A stretch of 64,000 bases of DNA from G963677485 sp942492855 (GCA_942492855.1 OW818647.1:1054001-1118000); one strand, 5' to 3'; numbered from the stretch's first letter, positions 18,538-27,999 are shown. Notes: generated by a model not told the origin, from the letters alone. Translations and numbers: made by a program.

Positions 18538-20349
18538 TTGGCAAGCCGAGTAACTAGTGACATTGAAGACATCCGAGCCGCCAACGACATTGTCAGGGTG
18601 GTATCTGGATATCTAACCCTTAAGAAATCGGGCAGAACCCTTAGCGGGCTCTGCCCCTTCCATCATGAGAAGACCCCCTCCTTTTACGTCTACCCCGATA
18701 CTCAACGCTTCTCATGCTATGGATGCGGGTTGTACGGTGATGTTTTTGCGTTTATCATGCGCGCTGAGAACCTCAACTTTCCCGAAGCGGTGAACCTTCT
18801 GGCAGAGCGTGAGGGTATGGAATACCGCACCGCAGGTTACAACAGCAACGCCCCCAGTAGAGACCATCGGGAAACCCTGCTCGTGGCCAATGAAATGGCC
18901 CTTCAATACTATCAAGAGATGCTGCCTCAGCATCAAGTGGCCCAGGAGCTTATCCAACAACGCGGACTGACCCAGGAGACCGTCACAAAGTTTTGCATCG
19001 GGTACGCCCCTGAGGGCTACCGTGGGTTGATGAACCGGCTGGAACAGCGGAATGTGACCAAAGAGGCGGCTCTTGAAGCCGGTTTACTGACCCAAAATGA
19101 AAAGGGTGATATCTACGACCGCTTCCGCAACAGGCTGATGTTCCCCATTTGGGACGCTCAGGGGCGTGTGGTCGGATTCGGTGGACGGGCCATGGAGGCC
19201 GATGCGAAACCAAAATACCTGAACACTTCCGAGACACCTGTCTTCCGGAAAAGCCGCATCATCTATGCGCTTCACCTCGCCAAGACCAGGATACAGTCCG
19301 AAAAGACGGTTCTGCTGCTGGAGGGCTACATGGATGTCGCGGCGGCGCACCAGGCGGGGTTCACCAATGCCATCGCCACAATGGGCACCGCCATCACGCC
19401 AGAGCATGTGGGTATTCTGAAGCGGTTCACTCAACATGTCACAGTTGTCTACGATGGCGATACCCCAGGCCAAAACGCCTCCAGCAAAGCCGCCGCAGAG
19501 CTGCTGTCGCAAGGCCTCCAGGCATCCATCGTCTGCCTGCCAGATAACCATGATCCTGACAGTTATGTGAAGCAGTACGGTGCGAAGGCCTTTTCCGAGC
19601 AGTTGCAATCAGCCGTCCAGGTGATTGAGTTTGAGTTGAACCGCATCGCAACGCAACACGACATGTCGCGGCCGGAGGAACGGGTGCAGGGTCTGCATAA
19701 AATGATCGAAGTGCTGGCCAACATCCCCGATTCGCTGCAGCGCGAACAGTATATCATGCAGGTTCTGCGTTATCATCCGGCGGGGTTCACAGACGCCAGC
19801 GGAGCGGCGGCCCAACTGCGGCGGGAAATCGCTCTGGCCCAGCGCCAGCGTCACGATCAGGCGAAACGACGGGATCTATACCATCCTGAGCCCGAGCAAG
19901 GTGAACAGCCGCAGCGTCCGGCTCCTATCGTCGAACCACTGCCTAGGTCGGGAATCCTCGCGGAGGCGGTATTATTAAAGGGTATATGCAGTATCGAGTG
20001 GTGCCGTTACACCATAGATGCACTCGGCAGCACCTCACTGGCAACAGAAGGCGCACAGGTGTTTTTTGCTCTGGCCGTATTGCAGATATCGCAGGGTGAA
20101 GACGCCAACCCTGTGCAGATACTGGCACAAATGACCAATGAGTGCGACCGAGAGCTTGTATCGCGGCGGTTGGGCGAAAATGAGCCTGTCAACAAGGGTT
20201 CTATTGACGGAGCGGTCAACTGGCTGAAAAAGCAGATGGTGGAACAGCGGAAACGGCAGTTACAGGAGTTGCTTCAGAAAGGTGCTGAGGGCGACACCGA
20301 TGCGCTGGCCGAGTATCAACAGTTGATGCAGCAAAAACATCACAACTGA
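18538..20349 (+). CDS. dnaG: DNA primase
   Basis: 603 residues, normal DnaG length. N-terminal CHC2 zinc finger: LCPFHHEKTPSF then FSCYGCG (about 37-64). The catalytic core begins near residue 110; FPIWDAQGRVVGFGGRAM is the RNAP-like basic motif and the TOPRIM domain shows LLLEGYMDVAAAHQAG (about 259-274) and VVYDGDTPGQNAS. The C-terminal region binds DnaB. The start must be TTG at 18538, because ATG and GTG codons nearby are out of frame; AAGGTGA lies just upstream. It primes Okazaki fragments at the replication fork. Followed by a sigma factor gene, the classic dnaG-rpoD pair, and preceded by two envelope-protein genes. Confidence 0.96.
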   Translation: MASRVTSDIEDIRAANDIVRVVSGYLTLKKSGRTLSGLCPFHHEKTPSFYVYPDTQRFSCYGCGLYGDVFAFIMRAENLNFPEAVNLLAEREGMEYRTAGYNSNAPSRDHRETLLVANEMALQYYQEMLPQHQVAQELIQQRGLTQETVTKFCIGYAPEGYRGLMNRLEQRNVTKEAALEAGLLTQNEKGDIYDRFRNRLMFPIWDAQGRVVGFGGRAMEADAKPKYLNTSETPVFRKSRIIYALHLAKTRIQSEKTVLLLEGYMDVAAAHQAGFTNAIATMGTAITPEHVGILKRFTQHVTVVYDGDTPGQNASSKAAAELLSQGLQASIVCLPDNHDPDSYVKQYGAKAFSEQLQSAVQVIEFELNRIATQHDMSRPEERVQGLHKMIEVLANIPDSLQREQYIMQVLRYHPAGFTDASGAAAQLRREIALAQRQRHDQAKRRDLYHPEPEQGEQPQRPAPIVEPLPRSGILAEAVLLKGICSIEWCRYTIDALGSTSLATEGAQVFFALAVLQISQGEDANPVQILAQMTNECDRELVSRRLGENEPVNKGSIDGAVNWLKKQMVEQRKRQLQELLQKGAEGDTDALAEYQQLMQQKHHN

Positions 20350-20366
20350 GCCGATTGGAGTAGCAG

Positions 20367-21257
20367 ATGCACGACGATAGCGTTGCTGAAGAGATTAAAA
20401 CTGAGCACTTTACATCGGAGCAGGCCGAAGCTGAGCTATGTGCATTAGGCAGCCTGCCTGTTTCAGATGCGGTCTCACTTTGGCTGCAGCGCATCCGAAG
20501 ATACCCGCTCCTCAGTGCCGAACAGGAGCTGCAGCTTAGTCTGCTGGCCAAACAAGGTGATCAAGAGGCGCGGTGCCTGCTTGTGAACAGCAACTTGCGC
20601 CTGGTGGTCAGTATCGCCCGAAGATACCTCTCCAAGGGGCTCAGCTTCAGCGACTTGATGCAGGAGGGCAATGTAGGCCTTCTCTACGCCATCACCAAAT
20701 TCGAGCCATCACGGGGTTTCCGGTTTTGCACATATGCCGGCCACTGGATACGCCATGCTGTCACACGTGCCATCGCCCAGCAAGCCCGCAGCATACGCCT
20801 TCCGGTCTATCTTGTGGAAGAGATCAACAGTGTGCAGAAATGCTCCTCCATCCTCAGTGCCCAACTGGGGCGCCAAGCCACTAGTGAAGAGCTGGCCAAC
20901 GAGATGCACATGGGCGTGACCGAGTTGAATGAGATGTTATGCTTGAGCGAGGAACCCCTTAGCCTGGAAAGACCATTCGGAAATGAACGCCCCTTATCTG
21001 AGACATTGATAGATAACAACCTGGCACTGCCCGCCAGCGTGTTTGAACAAAGTGAACTGCTTGAAGAACTGGCCCACGCCATCGATAGTCTGTCTGACCG
21101 CGACCGGCTAATTGTGGTCAAGCGTTACGGACTTGATGGCTACAGGCCGCATACCCTGGCTGAGGTAGCCTCCGAACTGGGTATCAGCCGGCAGCGGGTG
21201 AAGCAGCTTGAGCAAGCTGCTCTGGACAAGATTCGACTCGCTACCGAAGGCGAGTAG
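20367..21257 (+). CDS. RNA polymerase sigma-70 family factor (RpoD/SigA type)
   Basis: 296 residues. Region 1.2 (DAVSLWLQRIRRYPLLSAEQ), region 2 (NLRLVVSIARRYLSKGL, then DLMQEGNVGLLYAITKFEP and FCTYAGHWIRHAVTRAIAQQ with 2.4), region 3 (residues 150-215) and region 4 (LSDRDRLIVVKRYGLDG, then TLAEVASELGISRQRVKQLE with the helix-turn-helix). It lacks region 1.1 and the non-conserved insert, so it is shorter than a typical primary sigma. The position after dnaG suggests housekeeping RpoD; the size also fits a group 2 factor. ATG at 20367, seventeen bases after the dnaG stop, with TTGGAGTAG upstream. Confidence 0.92.
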   Translation: MHDDSVAEEIKTEHFTSEQAEAELCALGSLPVSDAVSLWLQRIRRYPLLSAEQELQLSLLAKQGDQEARCLLVNSNLRLVVSIARRYLSKGLSFSDLMQEGNVGLLYAITKFEPSRGFRFCTYAGHWIRHAVTRAIAQQARSIRLPVYLVEEINSVQKCSSILSAQLGRQATSEELANEMHMGVTELNEMLCLSEEPLSLERPFGNERPLSETLIDNNLALPASVFEQSELLEELAHAIDSLSDRDRLIVVKRYGLDGYRPHTLAEVASELGISRQRVKQLEQAALDKIRLATEGE

Positions 21258-21445
21258 TCGGCGTGTGGTCAGCCAACCACTGGCAAGTGAGTAGTTCCAG
21301 GCTTACGACCATACTGACAGCCATTATGGTCATGCCGTTACCCATCATTCCCCGTGACCTTCGGGAGCATATCGCCACAAGCAACGCCTAAGCAGCATAC
21401 CCATCAGCAGGAATCGGGCTGAGCTACGGCCAACATTAAGTCGAT
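21258..21445. other. Intergenic DNA, nothing recognised
   Basis: No gene, terminator or promoter that I can support. GTGTGGT...ACCACTGG near 21263-21284 may form a weak stem at the end of the dnaG operon, but no T-run follows. Confidence 0.5.
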
Positions 21446-21814
21446 GTAACTACTCAGCCATAAGTAGTGATCGTGGATCAGTCCGCGACCGGTGATGCTG
21501 CATAGCTTCCGGTACCCACGAAGTGGGTGTGATTCTTATAGCCACGGGTAAGCGTTAGCGCAACCCGTGGTAGGCAACGTAAAACCGACTACCCCGAAGT
21601 GGGTCATCTTCGGTGACTTGATTTAACGGCGACCGCGAATAGGTGCAACCCACTTCGGGGTAGGAATGGTGCGCCGCTTTCAAGGGGTATCGCGTTGCTC
21701 ACCCCTGGTTATAAGAATCTTACCCACTTCGTGGGTGCCCGCAGGGATACATGCAGGCTTTACGCATATGCTGAATAGATACTTGGCAGTACAATCTGAT
21801 GGCTGAGTCATTAC
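21446..21814. mobile_element. Cloverleaf MITE, copy 2
   Basis: 369 bp with ends GTAACTACTCAGCC (21446-21459) and GGCTGAGTCATTAC (21801-21814). The flanking octamers AAGTCGAT and GAGTAGAT match at 6 of 8 positions, an eroded target duplication. The long outer palindrome (ACCCACGAAGTGGGT...) and three inner hairpins are all present, with the CCACGGGT hairpin on the left and CCAGGGGT-type on the right, i.e. inverted relative to copies 1 and 4. It ends 45 bases before the beta-mannosidase start and so separates that gene from its original upstream region. Confidence 0.88.
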
Positions 21815-21859
21815 GAGTAGATATCATCTTCATCGACTCATCATTTTCAGGAGTTATAT

Positions 21860-24307
21860 ATGAAACAGTCCCTAAATGGTGCCTGGCAGCTTGCAGGCGA
21901 CCGGTTATCGGCACCGGTGAATGCAGTGGTTCCGGGCGGTGTCCATGTCGACCTGATGGCGGCGGGTATCATACCCGACAGCTTCGTGGGCGACAATGAG
22001 TACCGCGTAGCGTGGGTGCATGAAACCGACTGGTGCTACAGCCGCAGATTTAGTCTATTGCCTAATGCCGGTTTGAGTGATCAGGCCTGGCTGGTATTCG
22101 ACGGGCTAGACACTTTCGCTGCGATCAGTTTGAACGGTGAACTGCTGGCCGAAACCAACAATATGCACGTGCAGTATCGGGTGCCCGTGACGGGTAAACT
22201 GAAAGCCACGGACAATCTCCTAGAGGTTGTCTTTACGTCGCCTGTGAAGGCGGTGGCTGAGGACATGGCTCGCGACCCGCTAGACGCACCCGGCCCCGAT
22301 ATGTGCATACAGGGCATGATCTACGCTCGTAAGGCGATGTGCCACTGGGGCTGGGACTGGGGCCCAAAGAATCCGACAAGCGGCATTTGGCGCGATGTCT
22401 ACCTTGAGAGCACACCGGTGGCGCGTATCGCGGAGATGACTCTCGACCAAAAACACAGCGATGGCAAGGTGTCGTTGAGCTGCCGCGCGTCCGTCGAGCG
22501 TTTATCTCAGGAGCCTGTGAAACTGCTTCTGGTCTGCACTCACCCCGATGGTTCGGAGCAGACATACGAGACCAGCGTGACGGGTACCGAGTGGCTGGCT
22601 GAGTTTGAAGTGAACGAACCTCAGCTATGGTGGCCCAACGGGTATGGCGAACAGCCGTTATATCAAATATCTGTGGTGCTGATGCATGATGGTCATGTGA
22701 TTGACGGTGTGAATAAGCAGATCGGGCTGCGTACCCTGGAGCTGGACCGCACGCCAGACGAGTGGGGCGCGCGCTTCATGGTGCTGGTGAACGGCCGGCC
22801 GATTTGGGGTAAAGGCGGCGACTGGATACCTAGCGACCAATACCCCACGCGCGTCACACGCAAGCACCTCGACAACCTTCTGTGGAGTGCCAAAGAGGCG
22901 AACTTCAACATGCTGCGCTGCTGGGGCGGTGCCTACTATGAGGATGAGGCGTTCTACGACCTGTGCGACGAATACGGTCTGCTGGTTTGGCAGGACTTTA
23001 TGTTCGCATGTGGGCAATATCCCACCGATGCGGCTTTCCTGGCTAATGTGAAGAACGAGGCGGAGCAAGTTGTCAACCGCCTGCGCCATCGCGCTTGTCT
23101 GGCGTTATGGTGTGGGAACAACGAGCAGGAGTGGATGCTGTGGCAAGGCTTCGGCGGCAAACGCTGTGCTGAGTTCAAGCTGGAGTATCCGAAAATCTAC
23201 CACGACGTGCTGCCCGAGGTTTGCGAGCGTCTCGACCCCGAGCGACCCTACTGGCCCGCCTCTCCGCACAGCGACGGTGAGCTTTATGAAGACCCCAACG
23301 GCGAGGCATCTGGTGATGCCCACTACTGGGAGGTGTGGCACGGTAAGAAGCCGTTCTCGGATTACCGCAACCACTACTTCCGGTTCATGAGCGAGTTCGG
23401 ATTTGAGTCCTTCCCGGATATCGAGACCGTGCGCAGCTTCGCCAAGCCAGAAGAAGAGAACCCGCTGAGCTATGTGATGGAATGCCATCAGAAGAATTCG
23501 GCCGGCAACGGTCTGATCCTGCACTATCTGGCGCAGACCTTTCAGTATCCCTACCGGTTCGATGACCTTTGTTATGTGAGCCAGTTACTGCAGGCCGAAG
23601 CGATGCGTTACGGCGTGGAGCACTGGCGGCGCAACCGTAACGGCTATAGATGTATGGGGGCGACTTATTGGCAGTTCAATGACATCTGGCCCGTGGCAAG
23701 TTGGGCCAGCGTGGACTACTACGGTCGGTGGAAGGCACTTCAATATATCGCCAAGAGGTTCTTCCAGCCGGTGGCCTTAAGCATCTGCGAACAGGGCACC
23801 ACTGCAAGCATCCACGTGACCAATGACACCAGCAGTGAAATCATCGGCAAGCTGCGCTGGTGGCTGGAAAACACAGATGGCCAGCCTGTCGCTTGTGGCG
23901 CGCAGGATGTCATCGCGGCGCCTGAGTGCAACACCGAGTTGGTGGGGCGTGACTTCGCCGCTGAGTTGAAGGGTGACGCGCGCCGCAGCGTGATGCTGTT
24001 CGCGGAGCTGCTGGTAGATGAGCAGTTGGTCAGTCGTGCTGCGGTGGCGTTCGTGCCCTGCAAGCATCTGGAGTTGCGCGACCCTGGCTTGAGTGTGCGC
24101 ATCGAGGGTGAGCAGCTAGTGGTCACCGCTCAACGAACAGCACGGTTCGTTTGGCTTCGGATACCCGGTATAAACATGGTGTTCGATGACAACTACTTCG
24201 ACATCTCGGCTGGCGAGCAGCGGGTGATCAGTGTTCTACGCGCCGATGGGGAGTATGATCTGGGGCAGGTTGAGGTTCGATCCCTGTGGGCCAGCTACCA
24301 GCCGTAA
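21860..24307 (+). CDS. Beta-mannosidase, glycoside hydrolase family 2
   Basis: 815 residues, right for this enzyme. N-terminal sugar-binding domain (residues 1-180, with AWVHETDWCYSRRF and MCHWGWDWGPKNPTSGIWRD), Ig-like domain (about 185-290), and a TIM barrel from 300. The acid/base glutamate is E422 in CGNNEQEW and the nucleophile E512 in SEFGFESFP, both as expected for GH2 mannosidases. No signal peptide, so it acts in the cytoplasm on short mannosides (EC 3.2.1.25). The ATG at 21860 has TTTTCAGGAG upstream. It starts 45 bases after a MITE and has no partner gene nearby except the sugar hydrolases 8-20 kb upstream. Confidence 0.95.
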   Translation: MKQSLNGAWQLAGDRLSAPVNAVVPGGVHVDLMAAGIIPDSFVGDNEYRVAWVHETDWCYSRRFSLLPNAGLSDQAWLVFDGLDTFAAISLNGELLAETNNMHVQYRVPVTGKLKATDNLLEVVFTSPVKAVAEDMARDPLDAPGPDMCIQGMIYARKAMCHWGWDWGPKNPTSGIWRDVYLESTPVARIAEMTLDQKHSDGKVSLSCRASVERLSQEPVKLLLVCTHPDGSEQTYETSVTGTEWLAEFEVNEPQLWWPNGYGEQPLYQISVVLMHDGHVIDGVNKQIGLRTLELDRTPDEWGARFMVLVNGRPIWGKGGDWIPSDQYPTRVTRKHLDNLLWSAKEANFNMLRCWGGAYYEDEAFYDLCDEYGLLVWQDFMFACGQYPTDAAFLANVKNEAEQVVNRLRHRACLALWCGNNEQEWMLWQGFGGKRCAEFKLEYPKIYHDVLPEVCERLDPERPYWPASPHSDGELYEDPNGEASGDAHYWEVWHGKKPFSDYRNHYFRFMSEFGFESFPDIETVRSFAKPEEENPLSYVMECHQKNSAGNGLILHYLAQTFQYPYRFDDLCYVSQLLQAEAMRYGVEHWRRNRNGYRCMGATYWQFNDIWPVASWASVDYYGRWKALQYIAKRFFQPVALSICEQGTTASIHVTNDTSSEIIGKLRWWLENTDGQPVACGAQDVIAAPECNTELVGRDFAAELKGDARRSVMLFAELLVDEQLVSRAAVAFVPCKHLELRDPGLSVRIEGEQLVVTAQRTARFVWLRIPGINMVFDDNYFDISAGEQRVISVLRADGEYDLGQVEVRSLWASYQP

Positions 24308-24558
24308 GCGGCTGGTAGCTGGGCGGTCTGTTACGCTTTGACCGGGGCGGTCTGGCTGTAGTCTAGCTGCTATAGATATCTCAAGACCGCGCCGGTCTGG
24401 CGGATAGCCCTCCGGGTTATGAGGGTACTAAGACCGGCGCGGTTAGGGAAAACCGCCCCGGACATAGGCGAATCAAGACCGGCCCGGAAAGGGAAAACCG
24501 GACCGGTCATAGCAAACCACCCCGGCCGTGCGCAACGCTGGTGGATAATCGGCCCGCC
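24308..24558. repeat. Dense cluster of GACCG(C/G)GCCGGT-type motifs
   Basis: In 250 bases there are at least seven variants: GACCGGGGCGGTC, AAGACCGCGCCGGTC, AAGACCGGCGCGGTT, AAAACCGCCCCGGACATA, AAGACCGGCCCGGAAA, AAAACCGGACCGGTCATA and ACCACCCCGG. Neighbours are mutually inverted and can form several alternative hairpins between the convergent mannosidase and ABC-transporter genes, so part of it may act as a terminator. Confidence 0.7.
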
Positions 24559-25221
24559 TTACAGCACCAGATGGCCGTCGTGCATGTGATACATGGTGTC
24601 GCAATCCTTCAGCATCGCTGGGTCATGCGATACCACCATCACCGCGCCACGTGACCGATAACCTGCGATCAACTTCATCACCGCCTCGCCGTTGGTGCGG
24701 TCCAGGGAGGCGGTGGGCTCATCAGCAAATAGGATGTCAGGCTGATGAGCCATGGCTCTGGCGACGCAGACCCTCTGCTTTTCCCCACCGGACAGCTTAT
24801 AAGGCCGCCTGTTCTCCAGATGCTGGAGGCCCAACTGCTGCATCACCTCATGCGCCTGCACCACCGACTGCGCCCCGCCACCTGGTGCGGCCAGAAGCAC
24901 ATTTTCCAGCGCGCTCAGGTAGGTCATCAGGTATGGCTGCTGGAATACAAACCCGAAGTCACGCAGACGCAGCCCCATTAACTTGGGCTCTGGCAGCTTA
25001 TGCATGTCCGTCTGCTGGTAAATGACCGATCCCTCAGTGGGCCGCTTCAGGCCAGACAGCAGATAGAGCAGGCTGCTTTTCCCGCTGCCAGACGGGCCCA
25101 TCACACCTACGAACTCGCCCTTGTGGATTTTGATGTCCACATGGTCTACGGCGTAGGTCTTTTCCGTACCCTCCTGGTAGATCAGGCTGAGCTGCTGCCC
25201 CTGCAGGATTACTTCCGACAT
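24559..25221 (-). CDS. ABC transporter ATP-binding protein (LolD/MacB type)
   Basis: 220 residues. Walker A GPSGSGKSSLL (about 42-52), Q-loop FQQPYLM, signature LSGGEKQRVCVARAM, Walker B DILFADEP and the switch histidine in VVSHDPAM. The family loads or extrudes lipoproteins or peptides and works as a mechanotransmitter with FtsX-like permeases rather than as a classic pump. It lies three bases after the permease gene and the two must form one transporter. Second gene of the two-gene unit. Confidence 0.94.
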   Translation of the reverse strand: MSEVILQGQQLSLIYQEGTEKTYAVDHVDIKIHKGEFVGVMGPSGSGKSSLLYLLSGLKRPTEGSVIYQQTDMHKLPEPKLMGLRLRDFGFVFQQPYLMTYLSALENVLLAAPGGGAQSVVQAHEVMQQLGLQHLENRRPYKLSGGEKQRVCVARAMAHQPDILFADEPTASLDRTNGEAVMKLIAGYRSRGAVMVVSHDPAMLKDCDTMYHMHDGHLVL

Positions 25222-25224
25222 CGC

Positions 25225-26364
25225 CTACAGCTTCCTTTCGATGATCGCCACAGGGTCGAAGCTGAGCAGACGGCTGCCCGCGGTGATGGAAGCGAAGGCC
25301 AGTACCGTCAGCGGTAGGGGAAGGGTGTAGGCGTAGCTGCCGATGTCATACGGGTTAAGCAGTAGCCCCCGCGGTGCAAACACCAGTTGGTTGAGTAGGT
25401 TCAGCAACGCGATGGTCAGAACCGCCCCCAGCGCCCATCCCCCAATTACCATCAGGCTGGTTTCGCGCACAATCCTGGCCAGCAGACGCTTGCGCGTGTA
25501 TCCCATGGCGGTCAGCAGAGCAAATTCGGGCAGCCTTTGGGTGAAATAGATGTTACTCAATAGCCCCATCATAATGGCCAGCACGAAAACCACCACGGTG
25601 ACGACCACCCTCATGATGAGGTAGAGGTTCTCCAGCGATTCGCGCAGCTCCTTGACCAGCATCCCGAAGGTGAACATGCGCGCCTGCGTGGGGTCGATGG
25701 CCTTCTTGATCTTGGCATCCAGCGCAGCCTGAGTTTCTATGCTACCGGAGGATAGCAGATAGTTTTCCATGGCCGGGAAATAGTGTTCCGCCACATACTC
25801 GTAGCTCATCACGGCGAACCAGTTGTCGCCATCTAGCAGACCAACCAGTTTCACAGGTTTTGGCGCGTATGAGTCCGACTGATCTGGGCTAAGCACGGTG
25901 TCGCCGATCTTTACTCGTTTGTTTTTCGCCAAAGCCACAGACAGCACACATTCCGGGGAGTTCTTTTTGGGCATCCGGCCCTCTACAAGCCGCATTCCGG
26001 TCAGTTTCAGCACCCTGGGCATATCCTGCTGCCTCAGGCCGAACAGCACGAACGGGAACTTGCCGAAGATGCTGCGGATGGTGGTGAAGGCGGCTCGGAA
26101 CTCCACTTGCTGTTTGACGTCCGACAGCATGTAGATTTGGCCCTGTACCTCCTGGGATAACTCTACGCCGTTGCGTGGGATGACCACAGCAAAGTGACGG
26201 TTGTAGCCATACACTGTGAGTACGGTCAGGTCGATGCTGCGGATGACAGTGATCACGGCACCGATCAACACCACCGCCAGTGCGATCACCGTGGTCACGG
26301 GTGCCGTGCGGCCGAGGTTGCGTCCAATGAACAGTCGTGCAGAGAGAGGATTGAATGCCTTCAT
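25225..26364 (-). CDS. ABC transporter permease, FtsX/MacB-like
   Basis: 379 residues. One N-terminal membrane segment (about 20-42), an extracytoplasmic domain of roughly 200 residues (MacB_PCD-like), then three membrane segments (about 250-275, 295-325, 345-370) with the FtsX-type sequence LPEFALLTAMGYTRKRL between TM2 and TM3. This 1+3 topology is standard for type VII ABC transporters. Partner of the ATPase gene that follows. Substrate unknown; no membrane-fusion protein is next to it. Its upstream region carries an AT-rich operator-like sequence about 180 bases away. Confidence 0.92.
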   Translation of the reverse strand: MKAFNPLSARLFIGRNLGRTAPVTTVIALAVVLIGAVITVIRSIDLTVLTVYGYNRHFAVVIPRNGVELSQEVQGQIYMLSDVKQQVEFRAAFTTIRSIFGKFPFVLFGLRQQDMPRVLKLTGMRLVEGRMPKKNSPECVLSVALAKNKRVKIGDTVLSPDQSDSYAPKPVKLVGLLDGDNWFAVMSYEYVAEHYFPAMENYLLSSGSIETQAALDAKIKKAIDPTQARMFTFGMLVKELRESLENLYLIMRVVVTVVVFVLAIMMGLLSNIYFTQRLPEFALLTAMGYTRKRLLARIVRETSLMVIGGWALGAVLTIALLNLLNQLVFAPRGLLLNPYDIGSYAYTLPLPLTVLAFASITAGSRLLSFDPVAIIERKL

Positions 26365-26658
26365 GAATACAGTTTACCTGATGGTGATGTGATGGGATAG
26401 CAGTACCTAGCAGATGGCATACCATTGCCCACTAGATTAAGGCGGGCTCGCATTTTGTGGCAATTGGTAATCACAGCAATCCCGATTAATGACCGAAAAG
26501 TGACTATATTAGACAAAAGTGTATGTTACAGAAGTGTGTTTAGTATAAGTATGTTTATACAAAGTATGATTTGTATAAGTATGTTTATATATTATATTCT
26601 ATGTATATTGGCGGCAGTAATGTGGGTTATCAGTCCGCGGTAGAATGTAATAGGAATG
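26365..26658. promoter_or_regulatory. AT-rich divergent regulatory region with operator-like palindrome
   Basis: TTATACAAA (26555-26563) and TTTGTATAA (26570-26578) form a perfect 9-bp inverted repeat with a 6-nt spacer. The 17-mer GTATAAGTATGTTTATA is repeated exactly at 26543-26559 and 26573-26589. The layout (symmetrical half-sites, A+T-rich, upstream of the minus-strand ABC permease) suggests a transcription-factor site. I cannot name the regulator. The remaining bases show no gene. Confidence 0.5.
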
Positions 26659-27028
26659 GTATCTACTCAGTTATCGACGGCCACGGTGCCTTAACCAGCA
26701 ACCGGCAATGATTCTGTTGCTTCCGGCACCCACGAAGTGGGTAAGATTCTTATAGCCACGGGTAAGCACAAGCGCAACCCGTGGGAGGCAACGAAAAACC
26801 GACTACCCCGAAGTGGGTCGTCTTCAGTGACTTAATATAACGGCTACCGTGTATAGGTGCGACCCACTTCGGGGTAGGAATGATACACCGCTTTCCAGGG
26901 GTATCGCTTCGCTCACCCCTGGCTATAAGAATCTTACCCACTTCGTGGGTGCCCGTAGGGATGCATGAAGGCGTTGCGTATATGCTCAACTGACACGTGG
27001 CAATACAATTTGATGTCTGAGTAGTTTC
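26659..27028. mobile_element. Cloverleaf MITE, copy 3
   Basis: 370 bp; ends GTATCTACTCAGTT (26659-26672) and GTCTGAGTAGTTTC (27015-27028), the most diverged pair. Flanking octamers TAGGAATG and CAAGAATG agree at 6 of 8 positions. Outer palindrome CACCCACGAAGTGGG..CCCACTTCGTGGGTG and the three hairpins are intact; same orientation as copy 2. It ends 29 bases before the deacetylase start. Confidence 0.88.
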
Positions 27029-27057
27029 CAAGAATGAAATATAGTAGGAGAATGCTG

Positions 27058-27903
27058 ATGTTCAATAAGCCCGGTTCCGAACTGTTCGTGCCCGATGGGC
27101 TGCCTGCAGAGCAAGCCTTGAAGCGGTGCGATCATTTAGCCATTGCTGCCCACCAGGATGACATAGAGATCATGGCGATTCACGGAATCCTGCAGTGCTT
27201 CGGTCGTGACGACCACTGGTTCTGCGGATGTGTCGTGACTGACGGGGCTGGCAGCCCGCGCGATGATCTTTATGCCAGCACCAGCGATGAGCAGATGAAG
27301 TTGATACGTCTGCAGGAGCAGCGTAAGGCGGCGGTCGTTGGTGAGTATGGTGCACAAGCAGCGTTGTGTTACTCCAGCGCTGAGACGAAGCACTCTGGTG
27401 ACACCCCCGTTGTTGACGACCTCCACAAGCTGTTCATGGCCTCTAGTGCCCACACCGTCTACCTGCACAATCTAGCCGATAAGCACCCCACGCATGTGGC
27501 CACAGCATTCCGGGCCATCAATGCGCTGCGTCGCCTGCCGATAGAGCGTCGCCCGAAGCACCTATACGGATGCGAAGTGTGGCGCGACCTCGACTGGCTG
27601 GTAGATGAGCAGAAAGTGGCTCTGGATGTGAGCGGCCATGAGAGCCTCCAAGCAGCCCTCCTGGGGGTATTTGACAGCCAGATATGCGGAGGTAAGCGGT
27701 ACGATTTGGCGGCCATGGGACGCCGTCGTGCCCACGCCACCTACCACGCCAGCCACGGTGTGGACGCCAGCAACCTGCTGACTTTCGCGATGGACCTCAG
27801 TCCGTTGATGGCCGATGATACCCTCTCTCCGCTGACTTTGGTTGAGCAATACATGACCGCGTTTAGTATCGATGTCCGCGACCGCATGAGGGCGATGGGT
27901 TAA
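27058..27903 (+). CDS. PIG-L family (LmbE-like) deacetylase
   Basis: 281 residues. The N-terminal metal-binding motif is AIAAHQDDIEIMA (about 33-45), a variant of the usual AHPDDE with Q in place of P; the later conserved histidines appear in HTVYLHNLADKHPTHVATAF (about 140-159). These zinc enzymes remove N-acetyl groups from sugars such as GlcNAc-inositol or GlcNAc-malate, or from natural products. I use the ATG at 27058 (AGGAG seven bases upstream); the in-frame start at 27034 lies within the target duplication of the MITE. Single gene. Confidence 0.85.
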   Translation: MFNKPGSELFVPDGLPAEQALKRCDHLAIAAHQDDIEIMAIHGILQCFGRDDHWFCGCVVTDGAGSPRDDLYASTSDEQMKLIRLQEQRKAAVVGEYGAQAALCYSSAETKHSGDTPVVDDLHKLFMASSAHTVYLHNLADKHPTHVATAFRAINALRRLPIERRPKHLYGCEVWRDLDWLVDEQKVALDVSGHESLQAALLGVFDSQICGGKRYDLAAMGRRRAHATYHASHGVDASNLLTFAMDLSPLMADDTLSPLTLVEQYMTAFSIDVRDRMRAMG

Positions 27904-27979
27904 GCCGATTGGTTGAGGCTTGATCTGCCTCAACCGGTCACCTTCTGTGATATTGTGAACTAATATACACCATTATATG

Positions 27980-27999
27980 TGCTATAATGTCTATATAAT
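27980..27999 (+). promoter_or_regulatory. Promoter of the TerB-C/ATPase/helicase unit
   Basis: An extended -10 TGC-TATAAT (27980-27988) and a second TATAAT (27994-27999) lie 21-37 bases ahead of the GTG start at 28020, in an A+T-rich stretch. No convincing -35; an extended -10 can work without one. Confidence 0.5.

Noticed and set aside
22233..23524. Long minus-strand frames inside the mannosidase gene
   Set aside because: They are shadows of a GC-rich coding region; the plus-strand frame has all GH2 motifs.
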